A stretch of DNA of 64,000 bases from Streptomyces sp. PT12 (GTDB lineage: Bacteria; Actinomycetota; Actinomycetes; Streptomycetales; Streptomycetaceae). Each line of letters starts with the position of its first letter. The stretch's first letter is position 1. Location of the stretch: contig NZ_QEST01000129.1 in the NCBI RefSeq assembly GCF_003311645.1, forward strand, positions 1 to 64,000, read 5' to 3'. Shown here piece after piece: positions 1 to 7,899 of this stretch. The notes under the pieces were generated by a model, which worked only from the letters and a program-made list of their open reading frames with translations, was not told the origin of the DNA and made no database searches. The translations under genes and the position numbers were made by a program.

Positions 1-51
1 ACTGCGCCATCTCTACCCAACCACACAGCAAAATTAAGCTGCAACAATCTA
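1..51. other. AT-rich tract beyond the purU stop
   Basis: The first 50 bases are strikingly A+T-rich for this chromosome (roughly 60% A+T against under 30% elsewhere). They show no coding sequence, hairpin or promoter I can recognise. They begin right after the purU stop codon, so this is the purU 3-prime flank, truncated by the window edge. Confidence 0.4.
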
Positions 52-915
52 CTAGTCGAAGACCACCGTGCGGTGGCCGTTGATGAGGACACGGTGTTCG
101 CTGTGCCACTTGACCGCGCGGGCCAGCGCCTGGCACTCCACGTCCCTGCCGACCGCGATCAGCTGGCGCGGGGTGAGGCCGTGGCCGACGCGCTCCACCT
201 CCTGCTCGATGATCGGACCCTCGTCCAACTCGGCCGTCACATAGTGCGCCGTCGCGCCGATCACCTTCACGCCCCGCGCGTGCGCCTGGTGGTAGGGGCG
301 CGCGCCCTTGAAGCTCGGCAGGAAGGAGTGGTGGATGTTGATGATGCGGCCCGGCAGCCGCTTGCACAGGTCGTCGGAGATGACCTGCATGTAGCGCGCG
401 AGGACGACGAGCTCGACGTTCTCGTCCTCCACGATCGCCAGCAGCCGCGCCTCCGCCTCTGGCTTGGTGTCGGCGGTCACCGGGATGTGGTGGAACGGGA
501 TCCCGTAGGACGCGGACAGCTCGGCGAAGTCGGTGTGGTTGGAGACGACGGCGGCGATGTCGACGGGCAGCGCGCCGGTGCGGGCCCGGAACAGCAGGTC
601 GTTGAGGCAGTGGCCGAACTTGCTGACCATCAGCAGCACGCGCATCTTCTCGCCCGCCGGAGTGAGCTGCCAGTCCATCTGGAACGTGTCGCCGACGGCC
701 GCGAAGCTGGCGCGCAGCTTCTCCGCGGTGACCGGCTCGACGGGCGAGAAGTGCACCCGCATGAAGAACAGCCCGGTGTCCCGGTCCCCGAACTGCTGGC
801 TGTCCTCGATGTTGCAGCCGGTCATGAACAGGTAGCTGGACACGGCATGGACGATGCCGGGTCTGTCCGGGCAGGACAGTGTCAGTACATACTCGTCTCG
901 TTGCTCGGCGGTCAT
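52..915 (-). CDS. purU: Formyltetrahydrofolate deformylase
   Basis: Hydrolyses 10-formyl-tetrahydrofolate to formate and tetrahydrofolate, supplying formate to PurT-type purine synthesis and balancing one-carbon pools in the cytosol. The 287-residue protein has an N-terminal ACT domain (about residues 8-85, beginning after the short MTAEQRDEY leader) and a formyl-transferase fold. The fold carries the catalytic NIHHSFLP segment and the downstream Asp in ELDEGPI. Length matches the family (about 285-290). An upstream in-frame extension exists, but its codons match the shadow of the next gene, so I chose the ATG at 915. It lies 22 bp downstream of the conserved hypothetical gene at 938-1375, probably in one transcript. 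Very confident. Confidence 0.95.
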   Translation of the reverse strand: MTAEQRDEYVLTLSCPDRPGIVHAVSSYLFMTGCNIEDSQQFGDRDTGLFFMRVHFSPVEPVTAEKLRASFAAVGDTFQMDWQLTPAGEKMRVLLMVSKFGHCLNDLLFRARTGALPVDIAAVVSNHTDFAELSASYGIPFHHIPVTADTKPEAEARLLAIVEDENVELVVLARYMQVISDDLCKRLPGRIINIHHSFLPSFKGARPYHQAHARGVKVIGATAHYVTAELDEGPIIEQEVERVGHGLTPRQLIAVGRDVECQALARAVKWHSEHRVLINGHRTVVFD

Positions 916-937
916 GGTGCGTAGCCTGGCACAGCCC

Positions 938-1375
938 TCAGACGGAGTGCATCGCGGCGGCCAGTTCGTCGAGGGAAGTAGGGGTCGTGTCGGGGTCGTC
1001 GCCGTCCCCTGCGGCCAGTCGCACATGCGCCTCGCGCGCCGCGCGGACGGCCTCGGGCCAGCCGTGGTGCTGGAGGTAGGCGGCGACGGGGGCGTCGGCC
1101 CCGACCTGGTGCATGATCCGCAGCACGCGCAGCACGGCAACGTCGACCAGGGCGGCCTCCTGGCTGTCGCGGAAGACGGTGCCGACGTACTTCTCGGCTG
1201 ACCAGTTGTCCAGCCACGTGTCCTCGACCAGCCGGTAGACGGCGTCGGTGACATCGCCGTAGCCGGGGACGCCCGGCAGCCAGTAGTTCTGGTGGAACGC
1301 GGGGTCGGAGAGCATATGCAGCGCCGAGCGCACATGGGCGCGCCAGCGCCACCAGGGCATGTCGTTGAGCGGCAT
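938..1375 (-). CDS. Conserved actinobacterial hypothetical protein (SCO4403-type)
   Basis: A 145-residue soluble protein of unknown function, rich in Trp and acidic residues, beginning MPLNDMPWWRW. It has no signal peptide, membrane segment or catalytic motif that I recognise. From memory, close homologues sit next to purU in other streptomycetes. Three in-frame ATGs exist (1384, 1375, 1360). I chose 1375 because the MPLNDMPWW start is the one usually annotated, although no strong Shine-Dalgarno precedes any of them. The upstream gene stops 60 bp away on the same strand, suggesting an operon with the TQL-repeat membrane protein and purU. Confidence 0.75.
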   Translation of the reverse strand: MPLNDMPWWRWRAHVRSALHMLSDPAFHQNYWLPGVPGYGDVTDAVYRLVEDTWLDNWSAEKYVGTVFRDSQEAALVDVAVLRVLRIMHQVGADAPVAAYLQHHGWPEAVRAAREAHVRLAAGDGDDPDTTPTSLDELAAAMHSV

Positions 1376-1434
1376 GCCTGCCATGGTGGGGGAACGGCGG
1401 GCGTGTCGGGAAGACCTTTCGGAAGCTTGTGCGG

Positions 1435-2961
1435 TCACAGCTGGGTCGCCGCCCTCTCCGGCAGGCCGTGCTGGCCCGCCACCGGATTCCACAACGCGGC
1501 CGCCCGCTCCTTCGCCTCGGTCGCGCGCCCGCTCGCGGCGTCGCCCTGGCTCGCGCTCTCGGTGTGCGCCGCCGAGCCGCCCCGGCAGACGGTCCCGCGG
1601 TCGGTCCTCGCCTCGTCGGCCCAGGCCGCGTACCGCTCGTCGGCCTCGGCCGACGCCTGCCATGCCTCGGTCAGCGCCGTCGCGAGCGCCTCGCCCTCGG
1701 GCAGCGCGTCGACGGACAGCTCGTCGAGGCGGGTGACAAGGCCGTTGCGCTGCTCGGCGGCGGCGCGCAGGTCGTCCGCGGCCTGCTTGAGGCGGTCGCA
1801 GCTCCTGATGTCCTCGACGGCGCGGATGACCGCGTCGCGGCTGTCGTTGCTGTCGCCGAGCAGCGCGGAAAGGGCCTCGGCCTGGGCGGCGGCCTCCGCG
1901 TCGTCGGCCTGGGCCTCCGCGTCGGGGGCGTCCCCCGCCCCGGCGTTCTCCTCGCCCTCGCCCTCGGCCTCGGCCTCGTCGTCGGGCGCGGGGGCGCTGG
2001 CGCTGTTCTCGGGGGCCGGGTCGCCTCCGTCGTCCCCGCCTCCGCCGCCCAGCAGGGCTCCGGCGCCGAGGCCGACGACGGCGCAGCCCGCGACGACGGC
2101 GATGAGCAACGCGGGCGAACGCCGAGCTCCCCCACCCCCGGCCCTGCGGGAGGGGGCCCCCGGCGGGGGCGGCTCCTGGGGCGTCCTGGCGGCGGCGGAC
2201 CTGAACAGCCCGGCGAAGTCCTGGTGAACGTTCTGCGGACCGCCCTGGGGAACGTTCTGCGGAACGGAGACCGCGGGCATCGCGCGGGTCTCCTGGATGT
2301 CGTCGGGGCCCCGGCCCCCGCGGTGCGCCGCGGGGGCGGCGTCGATCCGGCGCAGCTGGGTGGTGGACTCGGGGTCCCCTGCCACGACGGGCGGGATCAG
2401 CTGGGTCGCGCCCTCGCTGTCCACGGCGGGCACGGGCGGGATGAGCTGGGTGGCGCCCTCGCTGTCCACGGCGGGCACGGCCCGTATCCGGGTGGTGGTC
2501 TCGACGGGCGCGATCAGCTGGGTCGCGGCCTCGTCGAGCGGAGTGGGCGGAGCGGGCACGGTGGGCGGGGTGGCCGGTGGCTCGGGCGTGGGGGTCGCGG
2601 GCAGGGCGGCGCGGTGGCGTCCCGTGGTGGCGGCGCCGCGCCTGCGCCGCCCCGTGCCGGGCGGGACCACGGGCTCGGCACCGGGCTGGGGCGGGGGCGC
2701 GGCCAGCGGCGCCTCGGGGGGCGGGCCCGCGGGGAAGGGCGGCGGCGCGGTCGGGGGCGGCGGCACGGACGAGGACGCCGGTGCGGCCGGAGGGGGCGGG
2801 GACGCCGGTGCGGCCGGGGGCGGCGGGGCCGATGGGCCCCATGGCTGCCCCCAGGGCTGGCCCGAGGCGAGCGTCTGATCCTGGGTGGGCTCGGCCCGTG
2901 TGGTCGACGGCAGAATCACGCCCTCGCGGGGCTCGTCGTCCTGTCCGTTGTGGCTGGTCAC
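1435..2961 (-). CDS. Proline-rich single-span membrane protein with TQL repeats
   Basis: 508 residues of unknown function. Residues 1 to about 280 are a low-complexity Pro/Ala/Thr-rich, probably cytoplasmic region. It contains repeated Thr-Gln-Leu motifs (ATQLI three times, TTQLR once), and another ATQL ends the protein. One membrane helix follows (SPALLIAVVAGCAVVGLGAG), then a Gly/Asp-rich linker and an alpha-helical, probably extracytoplasmic domain with several conserved Cys. The start is GTG at 2961, six bases after a GAGGAG ribosome-binding site; a TTG at 2982 also opens the frame but lacks one. A 45-bp exact-phase duplication lies within the gene. The TQ motifs resemble phospho-acceptor sites read by FHA domains, which is inference only. 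Confidence 0.75.
   Translation of the reverse strand: MTSHNGQDDEPREGVILPSTTRAEPTQDQTLASGQPWGQPWGPSAPPPPAAPASPPPPAAPASSSVPPPPTAPPPFPAGPPPEAPLAAPPPQPGAEPVVPPGTGRRRRGAATTGRHRAALPATPTPEPPATPPTVPAPPTPLDEAATQLIAPVETTTRIRAVPAVDSEGATQLIPPVPAVDSEGATQLIPPVVAGDPESTTQLRRIDAAPAAHRGGRGPDDIQETRAMPAVSVPQNVPQGGPQNVHQDFAGLFRSAAARTPQEPPPPGAPSRRAGGGGARRSPALLIAVVAGCAVVGLGAGALLGGGGGDDGGDPAPENSASAPAPDDEAEAEGEGEENAGAGDAPDAEAQADDAEAAAQAEALSALLGDSNDSRDAVIRAVEDIRSCDRLKQAADDLRAAAEQRNGLVTRLDELSVDALPEGEALATALTEAWQASAEADERYAAWADEARTDRGTVCRGGSAAHTESASQGDAASGRATEAKERAAALWNPVAGQHGLPERAATQL
2391..2480 (-). repeat. 45-bp tandem duplication inside the TQL-repeat membrane protein gene
   Basis: Two adjacent 45-bp units (2391-2435 and 2436-2480) differ at only two positions and keep frame. 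Each adds 15 residues containing one ATQLI motif, so the motif copy number of the protein has grown by duplication. Confidence 0.85.
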
Positions 2962-3067
2962 GCGGGGCTCCTCGTCCGTCAACGCCTTCGCCGGGCCACG
3001 CTACCGGCTCGGAAGGAGCCTGCGGGCGCCGCCCGTCGGGCGTCAAGTCGGGCAGGTCAGCCGCGAG

Positions 3068-4486
3068 TCAGACCCCCGCGGCCACGGCGCTCCCCTCCCA
3101 GCGCGCGGCGAACTCCCGTACCACGGGCTCGGAACGGTGCGGCTCGAGGCGCGTGGTGAAGTCCTCGAAGTAGTGCGCGCCGCGCGCCGAGCGCAGCCCG
3201 TTGAGCAGCGTGCCCGCCTGCTCGGCCGCGTCACAGGCCGCCTCGACGTCGCCCTCCTGGAGATGGCCCGTGGCCATCAGCAGCAGCCCCACCGCGCGGC
3301 GCCGCGCCCTGCTCTCCGGGTGCCCCGCAAGCGCCTCGGCCGCGCGCTGCGACGCGGCCCTGCCCTGGCCGAGGTCGCGGTGGCAGTGGGCCAGCTCGTC
3401 GGCGAGGTAGGCGGCGTCGAAGTGCGCGATCCACGCCGGGTCCTCGCCCGACTCCGCGCCCGCGCTCTCCATGGCCGCGAGCGCGGCCGACGCGGCCCTG
3501 CGGCAGCCCTCCCGGTCGCCGAGCTGCGCATGGCCGCGGGCCTCCGCGGCGAGGAACAGCGCCTCCGCGCGCGGGGTCGCGCGCCCGCGCGAGCCCTCCT
3601 GGGCGGCGCGCGCGAGCTGGATCACCTCGCGTGGGTTGCCCAACTCGGCCGCGAGATGGCTCATTCCGGCCGCCAGGACATAGCCGCCGAAGCCGCGGTC
3701 GCCCGCCGCCTGGGCCAGCCTGAGCGCCTGGATGTAGTAACGCTGGGCGAACCCGGGCAGGCCGCTGTCCACCGCCATGTACCCGGCGAGCTCGGTCAGC
3801 CTGGCCGCGGCGCCGAACAGCTCGCGGCCCACCGTCTCCCGGTAGGAGCCGCCGAGCAGCCCGGCGACCACGCTGTTGAGGTAGTGGGCGACGACCGGGC
3901 GCACATGGCCCGCGCCCCAGCGCCGGTCGAGGTCGACAAGCGCGGCCGTGGTCGCCAGCACCGCCTCCACGTCGGCGCTGCCCACGCGCGGGCCCGTCGA
4001 CCTGGCCACCTCGGCGTCGGCCGGGGTGATCAGCCAGTCGCGGCTGGGCTCGACGAGCGCGGCGGGGGCGACGTGCGAGCCGCCCGCGGCGTAGGGGCCG
4101 ATGCCCTCGCCGCTCTCGCGGCGCGCCACGTCGGAGTGCCACAGCTCGGTGGCCTGCTCAACGCACTCGCTCAGCCCCGAGGCGAAGTGCAGCCCCACCG
4201 ATGACGTGAGCTGGCGCGCGGTGCCCATGCCGATCTCGTCCACGGTCACCGGGCGGCCCAGCTTGCGGCCCAGCGCCTCGGCGATCACGTCGGGCGCGCG
4301 GCCCCGCGGCTGCTGGCCGCGGATCCAGCGGGCCACGGACGTCTTGTCGTACCGGAAGTCGAAGCCGCGCTCGGCGGCGCACAAGTTGACGCGGCGGGCC
4401 AGCCCGGCGTTGGAACAGCCCGCCTCCCGGATGAGGGACAGCAGGCGCTCGTTCGGCTGGCGGGCGATCAGTGGTCTCGCGGTCAT
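3068..4486 (-). CDS. XRE-like helix-turn-helix / TPR-type transcriptional regulator
   Basis: 472-residue cytoplasmic regulator. Residues about 12-75 form an unusual HTH (NAGLARRVN... SVARWIRGQQP) of the type seen in Streptomyces NsdA-like proteins. The remaining 380 residues are Ala/Leu-rich helical repeats of TPR type with many AEALF and ALAA stretches. The start is ATG at 4486, eight bases after a GAGGGAG ribosome-binding site; the preceding TTG is less likely. It is transcribed divergently from the primase/polymerase-domain gene, with 194 bp between them, a pairing I recall in many streptomycetes. NsdA-type proteins repress sporulation and antibiotic production; that role is only inferred here. 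Confidence 0.8.
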   Translation of the reverse strand: MTARPLIARQPNERLLSLIREAGCSNAGLARRVNLCAAERGFDFRYDKTSVARWIRGQQPRGRAPDVIAEALGRKLGRPVTVDEIGMGTARQLTSSVGLHFASGLSECVEQATELWHSDVARRESGEGIGPYAAGGSHVAPAALVEPSRDWLITPADAEVARSTGPRVGSADVEAVLATTAALVDLDRRWGAGHVRPVVAHYLNSVVAGLLGGSYRETVGRELFGAAARLTELAGYMAVDSGLPGFAQRYYIQALRLAQAAGDRGFGGYVLAAGMSHLAAELGNPREVIQLARAAQEGSRGRATPRAEALFLAAEARGHAQLGDREGCRRAASAALAAMESAGAESGEDPAWIAHFDAAYLADELAHCHRDLGQGRAASQRAAEALAGHPESRARRRAVGLLLMATGHLQEGDVEAACDAAEQAGTLLNGLRSARGAHYFEDFTTRLEPHRSEPVVREFAARWEGSAVAAGV

Positions 4487-4680
4487 CAAGCGGCTCCCTC
4501 GCTGACGGCTCCCTTGCTCACGGGCCGGGGAGTTCCCGGCCTGATCACTGCCCGCGGGCCGCCCGGTCCATCCCGTATGCCCCTAGGCGTGCACCGATGC
4601 GCCCCGCATGCGGGTGACGCGACCCACAGCCCGTCACGCCGGGGCCGTAACCCGTACGGAGCAGCGAAGTTGTCATCGGC

Positions 4681-5355
4681 GTGGAAGACACCATCGGAAC
4701 CACCTCAGGGGCATTCCTTCCGGCGCGCGGCGGGCGGCACGGCGGCAACCTGCTCGAATACGCCGTCCACTACGTCAGGGACCGGCACTGGGAGGTGCTG
4801 CCGGGGGCGTGGATCGAACGCGAGGGGCGGGCGGCCTCGTGTTCGTGCCGGGCATGGGAGTGCGGTGCGCCCGGCGCACACCCCGTGCGCCGGGACTGGG
4901 AGGCGCACGCCACGGGGAGCGTGACGGTCGCCCGGCGCATGTGGTCCGAGCGGCCGCGGGCGTCGATCCTGCTGCCGACCGGGCGGACGTTCGACGTGAT
5001 CGAGGTGCCCGAGGCGGCGGGCTGTCTCGCGCTGGCCCGGATGGAACGCCTCGGGGTCGCCCTCGGTCCGGTGGCCGGAACGCCGTACGGGCGCATGCAG
5101 TTCTATGTGCTGCCCGGCGGCGCCGCGAAGGTGGCGGGCCTGGTGCGGCGGCTCGGCTGGTCGCCCGCGGCGCTCGACCTGACCGCCCGGGGCGAGGGCG
5201 ACATCGTGGCGGCGCCGCCGACGTCGCTGGGCCCGCGGGGGCGCGTGCTGTGGGTGCGCGCGGCGGGCGCGGGCAACGGGCCGCTGCCCGGCGTCGAGGA
5301 TGTGCTGCCCTCGCTCGCGTACGCGTGTGGCCAGGAGGGCGGCCCCCTGGCCTGA
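4681..5355 (+). CDS. Stand-alone bifunctional DNA primase/polymerase-domain protein
   Basis: A 224-residue cytosolic protein resembling the N-terminal primase/polymerase (prim-pol) domain of plasmid and phage replication proteins, but with no helicase part. The CSCRAWECGAPGAHP segment (residues 54-68) looks like the Cys/His metal-binding element of the family, and SILLPTGRTFDVIEVP the core strand region with Asp. The start is GTG at 4681. It is divergent from the XRE/TPR regulator and 35 bp upstream of the ABC ATPase. Whether it retains any synthesis activity cannot be told; the isolated domain is widespread in Streptomyces chromosomes. Confidence 0.75.
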   Translation: MEDTIGTTSGAFLPARGGRHGGNLLEYAVHYVRDRHWEVLPGAWIEREGRAASCSCRAWECGAPGAHPVRRDWEAHATGSVTVARRMWSERPRASILLPTGRTFDVIEVPEAAGCLALARMERLGVALGPVAGTPYGRMQFYVLPGGAAKVAGLVRRLGWSPAALDLTARGEGDIVAAPPTSLGPRGRVLWVRAAGAGNGPLPGVEDVLPSLAYACGQEGGPLA

Positions 5356-5390
5356 CCGGCGCGTGCGTCGCGCGTCTATCGTGGGGGGAC

Positions 5391-6215
5391 ATGGACGACA
5401 TGGACACCGCGGGGGGCGCGTCAGCGGCGGTGCCCGCCACGCCGCCAGGGGCCGCCGCCGTCCGGGTGCGGGGGCTGTGGAAGCGGTTCGGCGAGCAGGT
5501 CGCCGTGCACGGCGTCGACCTGGACCTGCCCGCGGGGCGCTTCATCGGCCTGGTGGGGCCCAACGGCGCCGGAAAGACGACGACGTTGTCGATGATCACC
5601 GGGCTGCTGCGCCCCGACGAGGGCACGGTCGAGGTGGTCGGGCGCGACGTGTGGCGCGACCCGGCCGACGTGAAGTCGCGGATCGGCGTGCTGCCCGAGG
5701 GGCTGAGGCTCTTCGAGCGGCTGTCGGGGCGGGAGTTGCTGACGTTCATGGGCAGGCTGCGCGGGCTCCCGGTGGCCGAGGTGGAGCGCCGCGCCGACGA
5801 GCTGCTCGACGTGCTCGACCTGTCGGCCGCGCAGCACAGGCTGGTGATCGACTACTCGACCGGCATGCGGAAGAAGACCGGCCTGGCCACGGCGCTGCTG
5901 CACAACCCCGACGTGCTGTTCCTCGACGAGCCGTTCGAGGGCGTGGACCCGGTGTCGGCGCAGACCATCAGGGGCGTGCTCGAGCGGTACACCGCGTCGG
6001 GGGCGACCGTGGTGTTCTCGAGCCATGTGATGGAGGTGGTGGAGTCGCTGTGCGACTGGGTCGCGGTGATGGCGGCGGGGCGCGTCCGCGCGCACGGCCC
6101 GCTCGCGGAGGTGCGCGGCGGCGCGGAGTCGTTGCGGGAGGCGTTCCTGCGCCTGGTCGGCGCCCAGGGCAACCCCGCGGGTCCGCGCCTTGAGTGGCTC
6201 GGCGGCACGGCGTGA
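5391..6215 (+). CDS. ABC transporter ATP-binding protein, partner permease lost
   Basis: 274-residue nucleotide-binding subunit: Walker [10 protein letters not shown] (about residues 54-62), a variant signature YSTGMRKK instead of LSGGQ, Walker B VLFLDEPFEGV, and an H-loop in SSHVMEV. This matches the ABC-2/bacitracin-type exporters of actinomycetes. The start is ATG at 5391 (a second ATG at 5400 is possible) after a GGGGGG tract. Its stop overlaps, in GTGA, the start of the permease gene, showing they were co-translated. The permease is now a 59-codon stub, so this ATPase has no intact local membrane partner and may be inactive or may serve another permease. Confidence 0.88.
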   Translation: MDDMDTAGGASAAVPATPPGAAAVRVRGLWKRFGEQVAVHGVDLDLPAGRFIGLVGPNGAGKTTTLSMITGLLRPDEGTVEVVGRDVWRDPADVKSRIGVLPEGLRLFERLSGRELLTFMGRLRGLPVAEVERRADELLDVLDLSAAQHRLVIDYSTGMRKKTGLATALLHNPDVLFLDEPFEGVDPVSAQTIRGVLERYTASGATVVFSSHVMEVVESLCDWVAVMAAGRVRAHGPLAEVRGGAESLREAFLRLVGAQGNPAGPRLEWLGGTA

Positions 6216-6391
6216 TCGAAGAGCGCGCGCTGGTCGTCACGTTCGTCCGGCTGAAGCTGGCGCTCGTGCGCAACGGCGTGCGGCAGTCGACCGGGCGCTC
6301 GGCCGCGTTCGTGGGGACGATGGCCGTGGTCGCGCTGTTCGGGGTGCTCGGGCTGCTTGGCCTCGTGGCGCTGCGCTGCCTGAGATGGTGA
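6212..6391 (+). pseudogene. 5-prime stub of an ABC exporter permease
   Basis: Codons 1 to about 55 read VIEERALVVTFVRLKLALVRNG... and then one hydrophobic helix (AVVALFGVLGLLGLVAL). This matches the N-terminus of a multi-span Streptomyces permease that normally follows this type of ATPase and runs to roughly 500 residues. The frame stops after CLRW at 6389-6391, so at least 400 residues are missing. The GTG start overlaps the ATPase stop (GTGA). The downstream 0.55 kb holds hairpin repeats instead of coding sequence, suggesting a deletion through or beside the repeats. Alternatively it could be expressed as a small one-span peptide. Confidence 0.7.
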
Positions 6392-6418
6392 GGGCCCTCA
6401 GCAAGTAGCCTGCGGCGC

Positions 6419-6765
6419 CTACCCGCGGCGCTCCGCGCCGAACACGCAGCCCGCGGCTGCGGGCCCTTGGCGCCCCACGCCGGTGCCGACAACCCGCGGC
6501 AGCGGGCGGCGCCCCGCGCCCAGGAACCAGCCCGCACCTGCGGGAGGACGGCGCTCCCGCGCCTGCCCGGGCAACCCTCGGCAGCGAAGCCGCCCGTCAA
6601 AACTGCCCCGCGGCCGCGGGGAGTTGGTGCTCCGCGCCGAAACCGGGCCCGGGGGGCGGACCCCCCAACACCCCCCGCGCACGCGGTGAGCAGGGCGCAC
6701 CGGGCCGGTTCCGGCCACCTGCCGGGGGCACGGCGCTCCGCGCCGAGACCTGGGCCCGGCCCGGA
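6419..6765. repeat. Cluster of GC-rich hairpin repeats
   Basis: This stretch is built from degenerate copies of a two-part element. The first part is a short stem of the form CAGCCCGC-N-CTGCGGG. The second is a stem GGCGC-TCC-GCGCC followed by GA. The second core is clear at 6427-6441, 6550-6565 (variant), 6625-6641 (variant) and 6732-6746. Nested perfect palindromes also occur near 6607-6621 and 6751-6773. Copies lie in one orientation about 100 bp apart. No coding sequence is convincing here. Similar hairpin elements are scattered between genes in streptomycete genomes; function unknown. Confidence 0.65.
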
Positions 6766-6969
6766 GGCCGGGCCTCGGTGCGCCTCGCGTACGCGACCGA
6801 CGAGGCGCACCGCGTCAGCGGCCACGCGCCAGGCCACACGCCGGCAAAGGGCCATCACCGGGCCCCCGGTGGCACCCCACCGGTCACCGCCGCCGAACCG
6901 GTGGCCGCGGCACCCACGCCACCACCGTGCGGGCAGCCCTCCGGCGCTGGGCCGCCCGCCCAGGGCCCC
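6766..6969. other. Non-coding remainder between repeats and lipoprotein gene
   Basis: About 200 bp with weak palindromes but no gene I can support. It lies immediately 3-prime of the convergent lipoprotein gene and may contain its terminator (CACCGGG...CCCGGTGG near 6857-6873). Confidence 0.4.
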
Positions 6970-7812
6970 TTATGTCGTGATGTCGCCCGCGCGGAAGTCC
7001 TCGATGTTCAGGATGAGGTCGGCCGGGGGCTCGTCGAAGGAGACCGGGACGTTGTAGTCCGAGAGCTCGAGCTCTGTTGTGCCGCCGCCCTCGTTGGTCG
7101 TCATCAGCAGCGGGTACGGCTCGCCCTCGGTGGCGATCAGCATCGTCATCTCGGCGCCCGTGTCGTCCGTGTCGTGGACCTCGATCGCGGGCGTGCCGTT
7201 GTGCGTGGTCTCCTCGCCGACCGTCGCCGTGTCGGTGGCGCCCGAGCCCGACCCGGCGAACAGGTCGCCCAGCGCGCACGCGCTCGCCGTCGACGCCAGC
7301 TCGGGGTCGTCGGTGGTGCCGTAGAGCCAGTTCCCGTCGACCAGGCTGACCAGCGCCGGGTCCGAGGTGCCCATCGTGGTCCAGAACATCTCGTCCGGCT
7401 TCATCCAGACCTGGTCGGCGCGCATCAGGATCTCGACCGAGCCCTGGCCCTCCATGCTGACCCAGCCCTCGCAGCTGCCCTCCTTGTCGAGGTGCAGGTC
7501 CATGCCGACGCCGTCGGTGCCGGGGCCGCCCTCGGTGGACATGCGCAGCGACTCCGCCGCGAGCAGGGCCTCCTGGGCCCGCTCCATGATCTGGTCGGCG
7601 GGCAGGTCGGCGATCGAGCCGCCGTCGCCCTCTTCGCCCTCACCGCCGGTCTCGCCGCCTGTCTCGCCCGAGCCGCCGCTCTCCTCGCCGCCCTGCGCGC
7701 CGCTCTCGAACGGCGAATCCCCGTCGCCGCCACCACACGCGCTGAGCGCCAGCAGCCCGGCCATCGCCGCGCCGATCCATGCACCACGGCGTGCGTTGGT
7801 CATCCGTGTCAT
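6970..7812 (-). CDS. LppX/LprG-like secreted lipoprotein
   Basis: 280-residue predicted lipoprotein. The signal peptide MTRMTNARRG...LLALSAC has a lipobox Cys at about 26, followed by a Gly/Glu/Ser-rich tether (residues 27-65). After it comes a beta-rich domain of the LolA/LppX type (SLRMSTEGG..., VWMKPDEMFW...). Such proteins sit on the outer face of the membrane and bind lipids or hydrophobic molecules. The start is ATG at 7812, preceded by AAGGGGG; the longer frame to 7848 lacks a signal-like start. It is a single gene, divergent from nothing and separated by 88 bp from the hydrolase on the same strand. The ligand is unknown. Confidence 0.8.
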   Translation of the reverse strand: MTRMTNARRGAWIGAAMAGLLALSACGGGDGDSPFESGAQGGEESGGSGETGGETGGEGEEGDGGSIADLPADQIMERAQEALLAAESLRMSTEGGPGTDGVGMDLHLDKEGSCEGWVSMEGQGSVEILMRADQVWMKPDEMFWTTMGTSDPALVSLVDGNWLYGTTDDPELASTASACALGDLFAGSGSGATDTATVGEETTHNGTPAIEVHDTDDTGAEMTMLIATEGEPYPLLMTTNEGGGTTELELSDYNVPVSFDEPPADLILNIEDFRAGDITT

Positions 7813-7899
7813 TGTGAACCCCCTTGAGCCCCCGTCGCTGTCGCTCACATCATCACATTCTTCTGATGTGCGCCCGTAAACGAGTGCGTCCCATGTCTG

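Noticed and set aside
1429-3159. Long plus-strand open frame opposite the TQL-repeat protein (and similar long antisense frames across the window, e.g. 17519-19153, 44725-47715)
   Set aside because: They mirror genuine minus-strand genes; open antisense frames are expected at this GC content and the translations are Arg/Gly/Ala-rich without domains.
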